NCBI RefSeq assembly: GCF_036588685.1
Contig: NC_086383.1
Coordinates: forward strand, 55,049,448 to 55,113,447
Source of the DNA: Mytilus trossulus
Lineage: Eukaryota; Mollusca; Bivalvia; Mytilida; Mytilidae
DNA: 64,000 nucleotides
Direction of reading: 5' to 3'
Positions 1-11,807 of the stretch are shown one piece after another (within the stretch, counting starts at the first letter, position 1; every line of letters begins with the position of its first letter). The notes below the pieces were generated by a model. It was not told where the DNA came from and did not search any database. It saw only the letters and a list, made by a program, of their open reading frames with translations. Both the position numbers and the translations under genes were made by a program.

Positions 1-3000
1 TCCTCGACTGGTACACGTATAGTTTTTGTTATTATGGCGGGAATATTAGAACCAGGAACAAATAAATCACTTTCCTCTCCATCCTCTATACTACCTCTCA
101 GGTCGGGATTGTCAAATATTTTGGTGTCCTCTAAAAGGAAAAACAAAATAATTAAGTAAAGTCTTTACCCTGCAAATATTGCAGTCTTTAGGGGCGGATT
201 TATGATTATTGAAAAGAGGGCGTTTATCTGAAAACTGTATACTTTTGAGCTTTTCGAAACGAACATTTTTCTTTTATTGTAAGTCATTATATTTGCTAAA
301 TTAAGGTAAGCAGCAATACATTTCTGAATCTGTTGTTTGCGTGGCATTCATTCATATGTGATTAACCCCAGATAAAGCCAACGAGATAAGACATTAATCA
401 ACTAACAAAAGCTAAATGTTATATATAGCGCCTATTTGGAACAATGGTCTAGGTTATTGAATCAGGAGTTCATATCACACTGCGGAAAGAAGAAAACAAT
501 AATGCTTACGCAAAACATTATTAGGATAAAAAAAAAATGTAAAAAAGAATCATATGATAATTCCTGACATATATATTTATAATATGTATTGTTTAAAACT
601 TATATTGTTTACGTACCTTGGAAGAATGTGTTTGTTGACGTATCTTCTGGGAACATGTCTGTTGCGAATAAATCTGATTCATCGTCATCATCTATACCGT
701 CACCAAACATGTCACTGTAAAGACAAATGTAAAATATACCATCACCAAACATGTCACTGTAAAGACAAATATAAAATATACCGTCACCGAACATGTCACT
801 GCAAAGACAAATGTAAAATATACCGTCACCGAACATGTCACTGTAAAGACAAATGGAAAATATACCGTCACCAAATATGTCACTGTAAAGACAAATGTAA
901 AATATACCGTCACCGAACATGTCACTGTAAAGACAAATAAACACATATAACATATGCCGACACAAAACATGTCACTGTAAAGACAAATGTAAAATATACC
1001 GTCACCGAACATTAAAAACATATAACATATACAGCCACCGAACATGTCACTGTAAAAACAAATTAAACACATATATAAAAAAACTGTCACCGAACATGTC
1101 CATGTAAAAACAAAGTAAACACATAAATAGCATAAACCGTCACCACAAATTAAACACATATATAACATATACCGTCACCAAACATGTCACTGTAAAGACA
1201 AAATAAACACATATCTAACATATACCATCACCGAACATTTCACTGTAAAGACAAAATAAACACATATCTAACATATACCATCACCGAACATTTCACTGTA
1301 AAGACAAAATAAACACATATCTAACATATACCATCACCGAACATTTCACTGTAAAGACAAAATAAACACATATCTAACATATACCATCACCGCAAATGTC
1401 ACTGTAGAGACAAAATAAACACATATCTAACATATATAATACCATCACCAAACATGTCACTGTAAAGACACATTAAACACATATATAATATATGCCGTCA
1501 CTGAACACGTCATGTCACTGTAAAGACAGAGTAAATTAAGAAAAACATGAGACCTTTAAGGCTTGCTGTTCGGTCTGAGCCAAGGTTCCGTGTTGAAGAC
1601 AGTACCTTGACCTATAATGGTTTACTTGACATGTCTCATTGGCACTTATACCACATCTTCTTATATCTACTAACAAATAGTGTATTGAATTTGAAGTAAA
1701 CCTTCTTCAACTGACAAATAGTAGTTTGTAGTACGAACAGTCTTAAAAAATTCGTTTGAAAGTCAAAGCGAAGAGAGCAACCCAACAATACGAAAAACAC
1801 AGTAACACTTGATAACAAGTCAAGCGTTTTATAGTGAGGTCTAAATTGGACCGATTCATTGAAAAATCTACTTCAATTTTCTTCCCTCTTTTCAGTCAGT
1901 AGTGCACATGCAGACTTACCTCGCCTGTTCTTGTTCTCCGTCGTCTTTGTCATCTTCTTTATCAACTGCGTCTGTTGTCTCTTTATCATCCGTTTCGTCA
2001 ACTTCCGTTCGGAACTTTCCTGCTTTTATTGCATTTACACCTACAATTAAAATAAGTGCAGTTACTACAAATAAGAGTCTGCTTTATAAGAGGGGGAGGA
2101 CAGGGAGAAAGGGGGTAGGAGAAAGGAGAAAAAGTTTGAGAAAAAAATAAAATATGAAAAAATAAAATATCTCTTTTTTCCGGTAAATTAAAAAAAATAA
2201 AATAAGGAGAAGATGGGTAGGAGAAAGGAGAAGAGAGGTGGGAGAAGGGAGAAGGGTATCCCTGTCCTCCCCCTCTTATAAGTGTCTCACAGGAATACTA
2301 ATAATTATTTGATCGATTCCTTTAAACTATAAGGACAGACACACAAACAAAGGCACACATCATGTAAACCTAGTAACTGCGGTGTTTGCTAAAAAATTTG
2401 TAGATGAATCTAAACTTGCGTGGCAATATGATACTAGCTTACAAATGGCCAATTTTGTTATACACAGCTGTATAATTAGCTAAATTGATTGAAACTAGTC
2501 AAGAAAATCGTTCATTCTTAATATCTGCTATATATACATATATATATTTACGAAAGATACCAGATGAAAATTCAAAAAGTCGAAGAAAACAGACGATGCA
2601 ACACAAAAAAACGGAGAAAAAAAAACGAAAAGACCACAATAGAATACTATATCAGGTAGATAAAAAAAAAACATAAAAACTGAGCAACATGAACACCACT
2701 AGAGAAAAAAGAGCAGGATTTTTTTTTCCTTTTTAAGGGGATAGCCAAGACCTAATTAATGTTTTTGTAAAATTCAAGTTATTTGACAAAACTCAAAATC
2801 TAGATCATCAAACAAATTGTACTTACCTAAAAACTCAAGAAAGACAGAACAATTGACTAATTTGTTTGTGACAGCAATGAACTGTAAAAACTTCTCCAAT
2901 GTTAACTTCTTCTCTTTTACAGCATTCTCAGATGTTATTAATGTTTTCTTTGGCAACGAGGGCAGAATTGTGGCAGGAAATTTTTCTGTTAACTTTGCAT

Positions 3001-4621
3001 GTAATGTTTCAAAGTCTGCTTGTCTCTTTTGCACCTATTGAATTAATAGTACATTTATAATGTAGAAATTCAACAAAGATTAAGAGATCATGAGATCCAA
3101 GTTTAGTGTTATAACTAAAATTATTTAAATATGTGTGCATATTACCTAGATTAATGGGTTAAACACATTTCATCTAGTAATTAAAAAAACAAAGGATATT
3201 ATATATAATTACAGCAAGACATTCGGCTTTTAAAAAATACAGTCTTTTTATATAAACATTAAGTGTTGGGAACTTTAATGACCTTATCACACATTTCTGA
3301 TAGTTTTCCCAACCTATTTACATATTTTCAATCGGGAAAATGTTACCCCCTTTTTTGTTCCCCCATGAGGTTAATATACTTACCATAAACTGTACAACAT
3401 CATTGTCTTTATGCTTTGGTGATTTAAAATATTGCAGATTAGATACAACTACTACATAGAACTCCCATGATGAGTGTAGTAACCCCTTTATTTCTTTATA
3501 GACAGGTATACTTATATCTATCCCGCTGTCCTTATTCTTTAGGTCCCTGAAATCAATGTAAAAATGAAAAATATGACGAATTGGTATAATTACCGGTATC
3601 GATGCAACAGTTTTATCGGGTTTTTTTTATACATTTTTTACTTTTGATATAAACAAAAACAACTTTGGGTTTGTTTACTTCTGTATCCACAAATTAAAGT
3701 CGTGGAAAAACTACTATAAAGTTCACTTTCCGTTCTAAAATTGAATCGATCTAGGATATACATAGTCCGAGATTACTCTGCCGTCCAACGGCTGTTTTGT
3801 CAGACAGGCTGGGGCCCACCCACGGCTCCAGCTTGTCTGGCAAAACAGCCGTTGGACGTCAGACTAATCTCGGACTAGGATATACAATCTACAAACTATC
3901 ATATTCCATATGAAATTTGATCATTTTTTTTACATGGGAAGTTGTAAATAGTATAATTTTTTTTATTCAACATTTTATAGACAAAACACTAGATTTTCTT
4001 CAATAATAACAGTTTACTATACTTTATTTATTTGGGTTTGTCTGGTGTTTTTTTTTTATTGCCTGTGTTTTTTTTATTTATTCATTTCTCAGTATCTAAA
4101 ACATATAGACAGATGTTAAGTTTGGAAAAATATATATATGAAAAAAGCCTCTAGCTTTTCAGAAGAGACAATCTTAAGCTTTTAAAAATTTTAAAAGTGG
4201 TACATGTTGAAAAAATATATTATATACAAAAGTTCAAATTACAAAATAAATGTACCTTGATTGTTGACTTTAAATGCATTTGTTTACTTATTTAGAGATT
4301 TATTGACGAACAAGTACAGTCATGCATGATCATTTGAATGTTCAGTACATAATTATTTGTCAATTAGTTAATGTCTTCATGACTACGGTTCCCTCAAAAA
4401 GTTTTATTTTTTGGTATTTGATTGCAACAAATGTCAAAAAGTCAATGGATTTTAAAATAGCAAGATATATAGGGCCATACGTTTTTTTTTTATAAACTGA
4501 ATATTTATTTACCTTGATAATAAATCAGACGCCTACCTTTTAGTGGATTAAAATTCGAATCATTTTTTAAATAAACAGTTTAACTTTACATGTACCTGAC
4601 TGTCACAATTGCAGATGGCAT
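1..4621 (-). CDS. HS1BP3: HS1BP3-like PX-domain protein, 5' six exons (runs off the window start)
   Basis: Six exons join in frame on the minus strand: 4621-4596 (ATG), 3546-3384, 3034-2827, 2040-1920, 714-617 and 130-1 (open at the window edge). Every inner boundary has GT/AG, and the phases agree (26+163+208+121+98+130 nt, about 248 codons). The start MPSAIVTVR is followed by a PX domain at about residues 18-132. It includes YKEIKG, a K-rich FKSPKHKDNDVVQF stretch, RQADFETLH and the proline loop LPSLPKK. In order and spacing this matches HCLS1-binding protein 3, a PX protein known to bind phosphatidic acid and restrain autophagosome formation. After the PX domain comes an acidic, disordered tail rich in D, E and K, with repeated (D/E)ESDLF motifs in exons 5 and 6. 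These resemble adaptor-binding DLF peptides. Exon 5 borders a minisatellite made of its own splice acceptor. Another PX or sorting-nexin protein is possible but less likely. The 3' end is missing. Confidence 0.82.
690..1530 (-). repeat. Minisatellite of repeated 3' splice sites in HS1BP3 intron 4
   Basis: About 15 tandem units run upstream of exon 5 on the minus strand. The units nearest the exon (about 700-965) are 42 bp. Those further away (about 1190-1440) are 53 bp and carry extra AT-rich sequence. Read on the minus strand, each unit ends with a pyrimidine-rich stretch and GTCTTTACAG, followed by TGACATGTTYGGTGACGG. That is the true acceptor of exon 5 plus its first coding bases. The 42-bp units stay open in frame and would encode SDMFGDGIFYICLY per copy. 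Some units are decayed (for example around 1046 and 1100). Confidence 0.85.
1552..1675 (-). repeat. Dispersed mussel repeat fragment
   Basis: The minus strand reads as the common mussel repeat. It has the ATGTGGTATAAGTGCCAATGAGAC-type core at the right end and the GTTCGGTCTGAGCCAAGG-type segment, reversed, at the left end. It lies in HS1BP3 intron 4 and has no coding content. Confidence 0.6.
2084..2281. mobile_element. Short TIR element (MITE) in HS1BP3 intron 3
   Basis: The 198-bp segment starts TTATAAGAGGGGGAGGACAG and ends with its reverse complement, giving arms of about 23 bp. The inside is a purine-rich GGAGAAAGGAGA run. The TTATAA ends make the exact target duplication ambiguous (TA, TTA or TTATAA). 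There is no ORF, so it is non-autonomous. Confidence 0.65.
3763..3877. mobile_element. 115-bp foldback MITE with 9-bp target duplication, HS1BP3 intron 1
   Basis: This is a nearly perfect palindrome. About 50-bp arms begin TAGTCCGAGATTA and end TAATCTCGGACTA, with about four mismatches and a loop of about 15 bases (GGCCCACCCACGGCT). The arms include CCAACGGCTGTTTTG and its reverse complement. GGATATACA lies directly on both sides (3754-3762 and 3878-3886). A 9-bp duplication points to Mutator-like (MULE) transposition. The whole element could form a strong hairpin in the HS1BP3 pre-mRNA. Confidence 0.8.
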
Positions 4622-7600
4622 CTTCTTTTTACTTCATATCGAAAGTAAGATTAAGATACGCCCACTTTTTGTTTATTATTTATCTGTGCGTACTTTATCG
4701 AATACGGACCTCTTACGAATGGTATCCGATTCGGGGTGCGAGGGTACTTGTGCTTTAAATCAGTCTGAAAGAATTTGAAGTTGCTACCACTTCTAATTTA
4801 AAAACCAACTTATTTTACTCACTGGTTTGTAAGACCTTAAGCATGTATTTCATCGGTCAGTCTTATATTTCCCTGTCATGAGGTCAATATTTCTATGCAT
4901 ACTTCAACTTTGGTTTTTTTCGCGTTGTGTCCGTAGGATATATATGTTGACCGTGTTGACCGATAATGGCATTCTTTGCATCAGACCGCCTATTCAAATC
5001 CCTCTAAAATAATGGGGAGGGGTATATTACTGGATTGATTGGGTTGATTGTTGTTGGTCACAGTGTTGTTATGTTCACGAGTACGTCCAGTGGCAAATAT
5101 TTCAAACAATATCAAGACGACTGAGGTTAGGGGATGAAGGACGAGAAATATAGACTGGCATTTCAAAATTAAGAACAACACCACGCCCTTTTTCTAAGAA
5201 GTTTTTGCAGTCTATGCTTATTTCAAATGACAAAAAAATATATTTTCAATGAGAACTAAGTAATATAATTTAATTATTTTTACTAGATGAGATGATGTGG
5301 TATGATTGCCTAAGAGACAACTATCCATGAAAGTTTAAATGATTTAAAAGTAGTAAAATATTTGTTCCTAAAACGCTTTCGTTTTATATTCGCTTCATTT
5401 TAACATATTCGTGCGATTTTCCAAATATCATAAACTAAGTGGTTGTATGACTGTCAATGAGAGAACTTATCGCAAGATACCGAATGACATATAGATGTAA
5501 GTAACTTACACCGTACGACTTTCATAACAGGAGTGAGGTGTTTTGGCCCCTTTCCTCGGATTTGAAATCGTTTGCAGATATTTGAATTTATAATTTGTAA
5601 AGAGTCGATGTAGATTATGTCTATTTGTGGATTGACGAAAAATTGCATTTACGTGGATATTTTATTTCGTTGTAATGCCATTCTTTGCATACGACGCCTA
5701 AAGCAAATGTGAAGTCCGTTGAACGTTTGAATCTTGGTTCAGCTGTACCCAAGAAAACCTCGAAATTGGTATCCAACGAATAATAATGAATCCACAGTAT
5801 TGAGCTCTACAGTCGAAGACATTGGTTTCTTGTCTCGTCGATGTTTAAACCACTTTTTCTTTATCCATAACACATATTAAAATAAGGAGATATACAAAAA
5901 TTGTTCATAAGAAATGGATATGAGCAATAATATGCAATCATAAAACCCGCAACAATGAGACAAACCCATGCCGGAAACATGTAGTTGCTAAATGCATCCG
6001 GACTAACCTAAATATGTATATACAGCTTCCGAAATACAGATGAGATCAAAACTAATTTTTCAACCTCATACATTATGTTTGAAACTTGAAACTCAATCAA
6101 GAAATTTGAAACAATCACACACTTATGTACTGGTTTAATCTGATTGAACAAGTGAAAAGAAAATGAATGCATTGATGTGCAGCGAATCATTGAAATTCGT
6201 TAGCGACACAAAAGTTTAACTATTTTATTAAATCAACAACACATTTATTTGAGGACAATAACCATATTAAAAATGAAGACGTCAGGTAATTAATATAAAA
6301 ATAAATTAATCAAATAATGTTGGAGTCATAGACTATGATCATGAAGTTGTATGTATTATAAGTTTTTCTTTTTTGTATTTTCCAAAATTTTAAATTATAT
6401 GTAATGTTTATCAAATGATAAACCCGTTTAAAAATTGCGTTGGAAAAAAAACGACCTGTATGTAAAAAAAACGCCGAACGGATACAAAAAAGTTTTCCTT
6501 TGACAAAATGTTTATCTGTTGGTGTACTGACCAAATAAAACGGACGCGTAACGAATGGCTAACGGACATACACAGGATATGCAACGTATAAATCAACGAG
6601 GCTATGGAATTGTGGTTTTATTCTTTAAAACCCATGATTACACGCACAACCATTACAAGCCATTTTTAAAGCTTCTCATAGATTTAACATAACCAAACTA
6701 AAACATTTTAACATAAATCAAATTTTAAAATGCTAAGAGCAGAAGCATGAACATTTACAATAATTAAACTACTGTAACAGATAGCATACAAACCATAAAA
6801 CATTAGACAGATTTTAGTCATACAATTCAATTAACATTTTCGTTTTAACAACAACATTATTTGTAGAAGAGTAACATGAAGTCTATTAAATACTTATAGT
6901 TTCCACATTTCAGAATACAGTAGGATTATTGTTCTAGCACAACCAAAGCCTTTACATAATGATTTCCGAGATCAGAGGTATATTATAACTTATTATGTTA
7001 AGATATGTTCAATATATATGAGAATTTCACGTTTGATATTGCATGCATTTACATTGTATGCATAACTGGCACTACTCTTGGATCTGTACAAGCAATGCAA
7101 TCTTCAGAGCTAAAGGAAAAGCGGACCATTATCCAAACTTGTGTTTGAAGCATTGCACGTTGGATGTTTTTCGTGTTTTCACATGTAAATTTTTTGTTTT
7201 TTGTTTTAATCCTATTATGCAAACAATAGGATTGATAAATAATTCTAGCGTATTATTAAATGTATAACAACAGACAACACGGGAAAACATAACTGGCTTA
7301 GGACAGGCACTTGTTACAATCGGAACTACTCGGCCTTTCTTGTTGCACGAAGAAATGGTACTGCATAGAGAGAATGGCCGAGTATAGTTACTATTGGCAC
7401 TTGTTGCAAGTTATCATTGTAGAAATGTACTTTTTAATCATGTGACCATGATCACACCATTTAATCAGAAGCGTTAAAGAAGATTAATTATATAGTAATT
7501 CATTCTGGTGTATTAAATATGAAACGTACTAATCTAGACAAAGTGAAACCGCTATTCCATACAGTACTAGTTTAAAGTACTCTAAATATACAGTTTTAGA

Positions 7601-8756
7601 TTTTGAATTATTTCCCTTTAATTGATATAGTTTCGCAAATGGACATAATAAATGATTATGTTTTCATATCACATCATAATAAAAACTGAACATTTACTCA
7701 TACATGTTGATGCATAGTAGCTATTGAAATAAACTAAAGCTATATCTAAACTGTTTAAAAGTTTTATGTCGGCTGTAAGTGTACAATTAAATTGAAACAC
7801 CCTTGGTTTGTCTGTTCCATACAAAAATGTAAGCGACCAAACTGGCTTTTTCCTTTGAACATTTAGCCCATCGACTGTATAACCGTTTTTGTTTTTGTTG
7901 TTTAGTTTATTTTAGCGGTATATTTTTTTTGTAATGTGTTATGCATTTGTATCTTTATTTGTATGTGTTGTTGTTATATGTCACAAGCTGTAAAGTTTAT
8001 ATAGCAATACACTTTAAATTGAATTGAAAATATAAATATTCAGCCACGTCCACTCGACTCGGAAGAGGGTTGCGTCGTTTTAGTATATATATTTTTTTGA
8101 TAATAGGTTTTTATTACGTGAGGCAAAACGTCTTACCTAAACTAGCAAGGTATATCAATATGAAAAAAATGCGGGTATCGACGGATAATATATTACAAAA
8201 GTCATTTAGAGTTTCCATAGTCAAATGAATGAATTTCGAACAAAAGTAATAACATAAGAATAATAAACAGCTTACAATTCTGATTTAAATTGCTTTTATG
8301 AAATTTCGTTTATTTTTTATTTTTTTGTAGACGATCTGTTTACTGGATAGACAGGACACCATTTGCACCAGGTCCGAACGGCACAACTCAGATATGTATG
8401 TGTTATATATATATATAGCTGATCGTTGGTGATTTCCCCTTCGTTTGTACTTGCACGAGCAACACGACGGGCGCCAAATTTGAAGCAGGATCTTCTTACC
8501 TTTCGTGAGCACAGAGCACCTTAGATCTGACACCATTGTTTTGGTCGTGTTGCTAGTGTTTAGCGTTCTATGTTGTGATTCATGTACTGATGTTTTGTTT
8601 TGTTTTTCTTTTCCTTTTTTAGCGATGGCGTTGTCAGTTCTTTTCGACTTTTGAGTTTGAATGTCCCTTTAATATATTTCGTCTCTCTTTTCCATTATTA
8701 GCGTCTTTCTTATAATTTTGACTTTTTAATTATCGATATACTTGTATATAAAAATA

Positions 8757-8875
8757 AAGAGATGTGGTACATGTGTATGATGGCATATGAGACACATATC
8801 CACCAAAGTTCATATGTTGAAATAAAGTGGATGTATAGGCACACGTTCGACCTTCAACAATGAGGGGAAAATGCC
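8757..8875 (+). repeat. Dispersed mussel repeat fragment
   Basis: A diverged copy of the GGTATGATTGCCAATGAGAC family: GATGTGGTACATGTGTATGA, then GAGACACATATCCACCAAAG, then a CGACCTTCAACAATGAG block. The order of blocks is the same as in the fuller copy near 24.9 kb. Confidence 0.55.
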
Positions 8876-10137
8876 TCGATTTGTAAATAATGAAATAATT
8901 CAAATGTGAAAACTAACATACATGTATAGACTAGTATATTACAATGAAGGCAATTTGTTGGCATTTCTTGTTTTGCTATAATTGTCAACTTAAATCAACA
9001 AACCTCGGGTCAATGAAGATACGGAATCAGCTGAAGTAACGACAAATAGCTGTCACAGTGTTTGGTAAAACTTTTAGAAATTTTGGTCCTCATTGCTCTT
9101 CAATTTCGTTCTTTATTTTTTTTATTTGAACGTCACTGATGAGTCTTATGTAGGCGAAACGCGCGTCTGGCTTAAATATAATTTAAATCCTGGTATCTAT
9201 GATGAGTTTATTATGTATGTACCAGCACTACACTACTATTAAGCCTAATGTTGTCGATCTCTCTGTTATTCTATTTATATGGGTACGGAACCAGTTAAAG
9301 CTGTAACGGGTAATGTACACTCCTATCGGCAAACATTGGATACAGTAACATCCGGTGTTCACCTTTTAGAGGTACGTTATCGGCCGATGTCTTTTAATTC
9401 ATATGGTTGAACATATGCCAAATTCAATTTCAATAAAGAGAGTGGTATTTTGAGAGATAGAAAGTAGAACTACATGTAATATTCATTTTATTATAATTGA
9501 ATGCAACTTTTATTTTAACACATACCTATGCAGCGGAATCAAATTTGAAAGTCAGAAGAACATTTATTTGGTTAAGGAACAGAAATAGCTAAATAGGCTA
9601 TGTAACTTCTTTTCGAGATATTTGATTTTCGAAAAATGGCAGGAAAGGGCTTACTCGGGCCGAATGATAATAAAAGAAATATAGAATCTGCTTCGATTTC
9701 GGTTATGAGCTTTTGAGATATTAAGTTTTCTTGGATTAGAAAAGTTGGAGACATGGGACAAAATATTTCACCCTGTATCGTAGGAAAAAACTAAAATTCG
9801 TAAACTTAACATGACTAAATCCTTAAAGGCTTTGTCTTATTGAGTGAATGTTTATATTTCAGTTGCAACAGAAAGAATAAATGAATTATCTAAACCAAGA
9901 TCGTTAACTGCCAATTTCAAATTTAACAAGTAAGTCAGATGAATATCAGGAAGAAATTGTATCTGGACAGTTTCGTTACCAAGATATAAATGAAATATTG
10001 TTACTTAGCATATCACGAAACATATACAATATATATACATTTCTTAAATATTTTAATGTACCCTTTTAGGGCTTCTATTTTGACATGGTCGACTTAAAAT
10101 GAAGATGAAGTATGTTTGCCCATGAAACACATATCAG

Positions 10138-10508
10138 CTTGATATGCTGACTTTTCTGATTGGCCGAGACTTAATGTATGACTCAAACAATTTACTGTTG
10201 ACTTTTCTGATTGGCTGAGCCATAATATATGACTCTAAGAGCTGACTTTTCTATTTGACAGAGAAGTAATTGATGCATCAATACAACATGCTAACTTTTC
10301 TGTTTGGCTGATACCTTATGTTTGAGTCAAATTCCTGACCTTTTTCTTTAGATGAGACATAATGTAGGACTCAAACAATTTACTGCTGACTTTTCTGATT
10401 GGCTGAAACATAATGTATGACTAAAACTGCTGACTTTTCTGATTGGCGGAAATATAATGTATGACTCCAACTGTTGATTTGCTGAAACCTAATGTAGGAC
10501 TCAAACCG
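10138..10508 (+). repeat. Degenerate minisatellite with ATTGGCTGA core
   Basis: About seven imperfect copies of GCTGACTTTTCTGATTGGCT are followed by a variable GA(G/A)ACATAATGTATGACTCAA part. Spacing is irregular (roughly 45-65 bp). Each copy contains ATTGGC, an inverted CCAAT-type sequence. No ORF is associated. Confidence 0.7.
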
Positions 10509-10899
10509 CTTATATTATCATAAAACATTATATTAGCCTCTCGCGACTTAACGCTCTATTAATTTTATTGCATTCAGCAAAACAATAAAAACATGTATGA
10601 CTTAATGAATTAAATATAAAGATAAGAAGGTGGTGGTATTATTGCCAATTAGACAACTCTCAACCAGAGACCAAAATTAATAAAGGCAACAGTAGTATAT
10701 CGCTTATCGAAATAACACAGACATTAAAAGCAGTTCTTTAAATCATCGCCTATTTTAAATTTATATGCTCAACAGAAAAATACATCAAATTATGAAGCTC
10801 AACAGAAAAACTCGTCATTTTAAGAACAATACCTTTTACATGTAGGTCTCTAGTTAATAACAAGGTCTATTATTATCGCATTTAGGATGATAAGATAAT

Positions 10900-11310
10900 A
10901 GCACACTCTCACGCTCCAAGTCATACTTTTTTCTCACTCATATAACCGATAACACTTCACTCACATCTACTACTCCTCTCTCACACTGGCTCCCCCTCTC
11001 TAACACCATCATTCACGTATTCTCTCTCACTCTCAATCGCATGCTCACATTATCTCGGTGTCACGCTCTCACTCTCGCACCCTCTCACTCACCATCACTT
11101 TTATCCCTCACTGTCACTCTTACCCCACACTCTCAACCTCACCCTCACTCTCACTGTCACCGTCACTTTCACTCTCTGTCAAGCCCGCCCTCGCTCACAC
11201 TGTCAACCTCACTCACCGTTACTCTGATCCCTCACATTTGCCCACATCTCTCACATTCGCCCTTCAAACTCACTCTCGTCCTCACACTCACCCTCAAATC
11301 GCTCGTAGTG
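10900..11310 (+). repeat. Pyrimidine-rich (TCAC/CTCT) low-complexity tract
   Basis: About 400 bp composed of CTCAC, TCTCA and CACTCT words with very little G, so one strand is nearly all C/T with spaced A. Open frames of 85-102 codons here encode only L/S/T/H/P-rich low-complexity peptides and are treated as by-products of composition. Confidence 0.8.
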
Positions 11311-11807
11311 TATAATACTTTACCAAAAATTCGTCAGTATGACATTTGAAGGATAAATACATGTCATACCAACAATTCAAATTGGATATATAACAGTAAT
11401 AAAGTTCTACTCAAACAGGGATTTCGTAGATCTGAGAAAACGTTTCAATCTACTGGTAGCTAATTTGTCTAGCAATTATAAGTACCCTTCCCTTCAGTTA
11501 CATCTTCATTAGGTTAGAGTACAATAATATATACTTCAGTTTTAATAAAGTTACTGTATCGTATAATTAATTACATAATTTGCGGTATTTTAACATCTTG
11601 TATTTTGCAATTATATTTATAACAAAGAATCCGCTATGTTTTTCTTTTCTTTTGTATTTCATTTGTTTATTGCTCTACTGCTTTCCTTCTTTATTTAGCC
11701 TTTAATTACTTTATTTGTGTATCCTTGAAAAATATTAAACGCGACGAATTAAAGGGTGCTAACTGTGACATTCATTATTGTAAATCAAAACAAATGATAA
11801 TGAATTA

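Larger units (their letters stand above)
4622..11804. other. Intergenic DNA, no gene recognised
   Basis: No ORF in this stretch resembles a known protein, and none has convincing splice context. Visible content is AT-rich DNA plus decayed mussel repeats: about 5040-5160 (shared with about 38625-38700), 5286-5330, 8410-8700, 8757-8870, and 9127-9220 with the GAAACGCGCGTCTGG motif. A small inverted repeat (ACTCGGCC/GGCCGAGT) lies at about 7326-7385 between two copies of GGCACTTGTT. Tandem and low-complexity arrays are listed separately. Confidence 0.6.

Noticed and set aside
554-940. 128-codon frame rich in HCKDK repeats on the plus strand
   Set aside because: It is the antisense of the splice-acceptor minisatellite of HS1BP3; the minus-strand gene structure explains the sequence.
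4590-4778. 62-codon plus-strand frame
   Set aside because: It overlaps exon 1 of HS1BP3 on the minus strand, which has matching phase and splice sites; the plus frame has no support.
11041-11349. 102- and 85-codon frames rich in S, L, T and H
   Set aside because: They arise from the CTCAC-rich low-complexity tract, which rarely forms stop codons.
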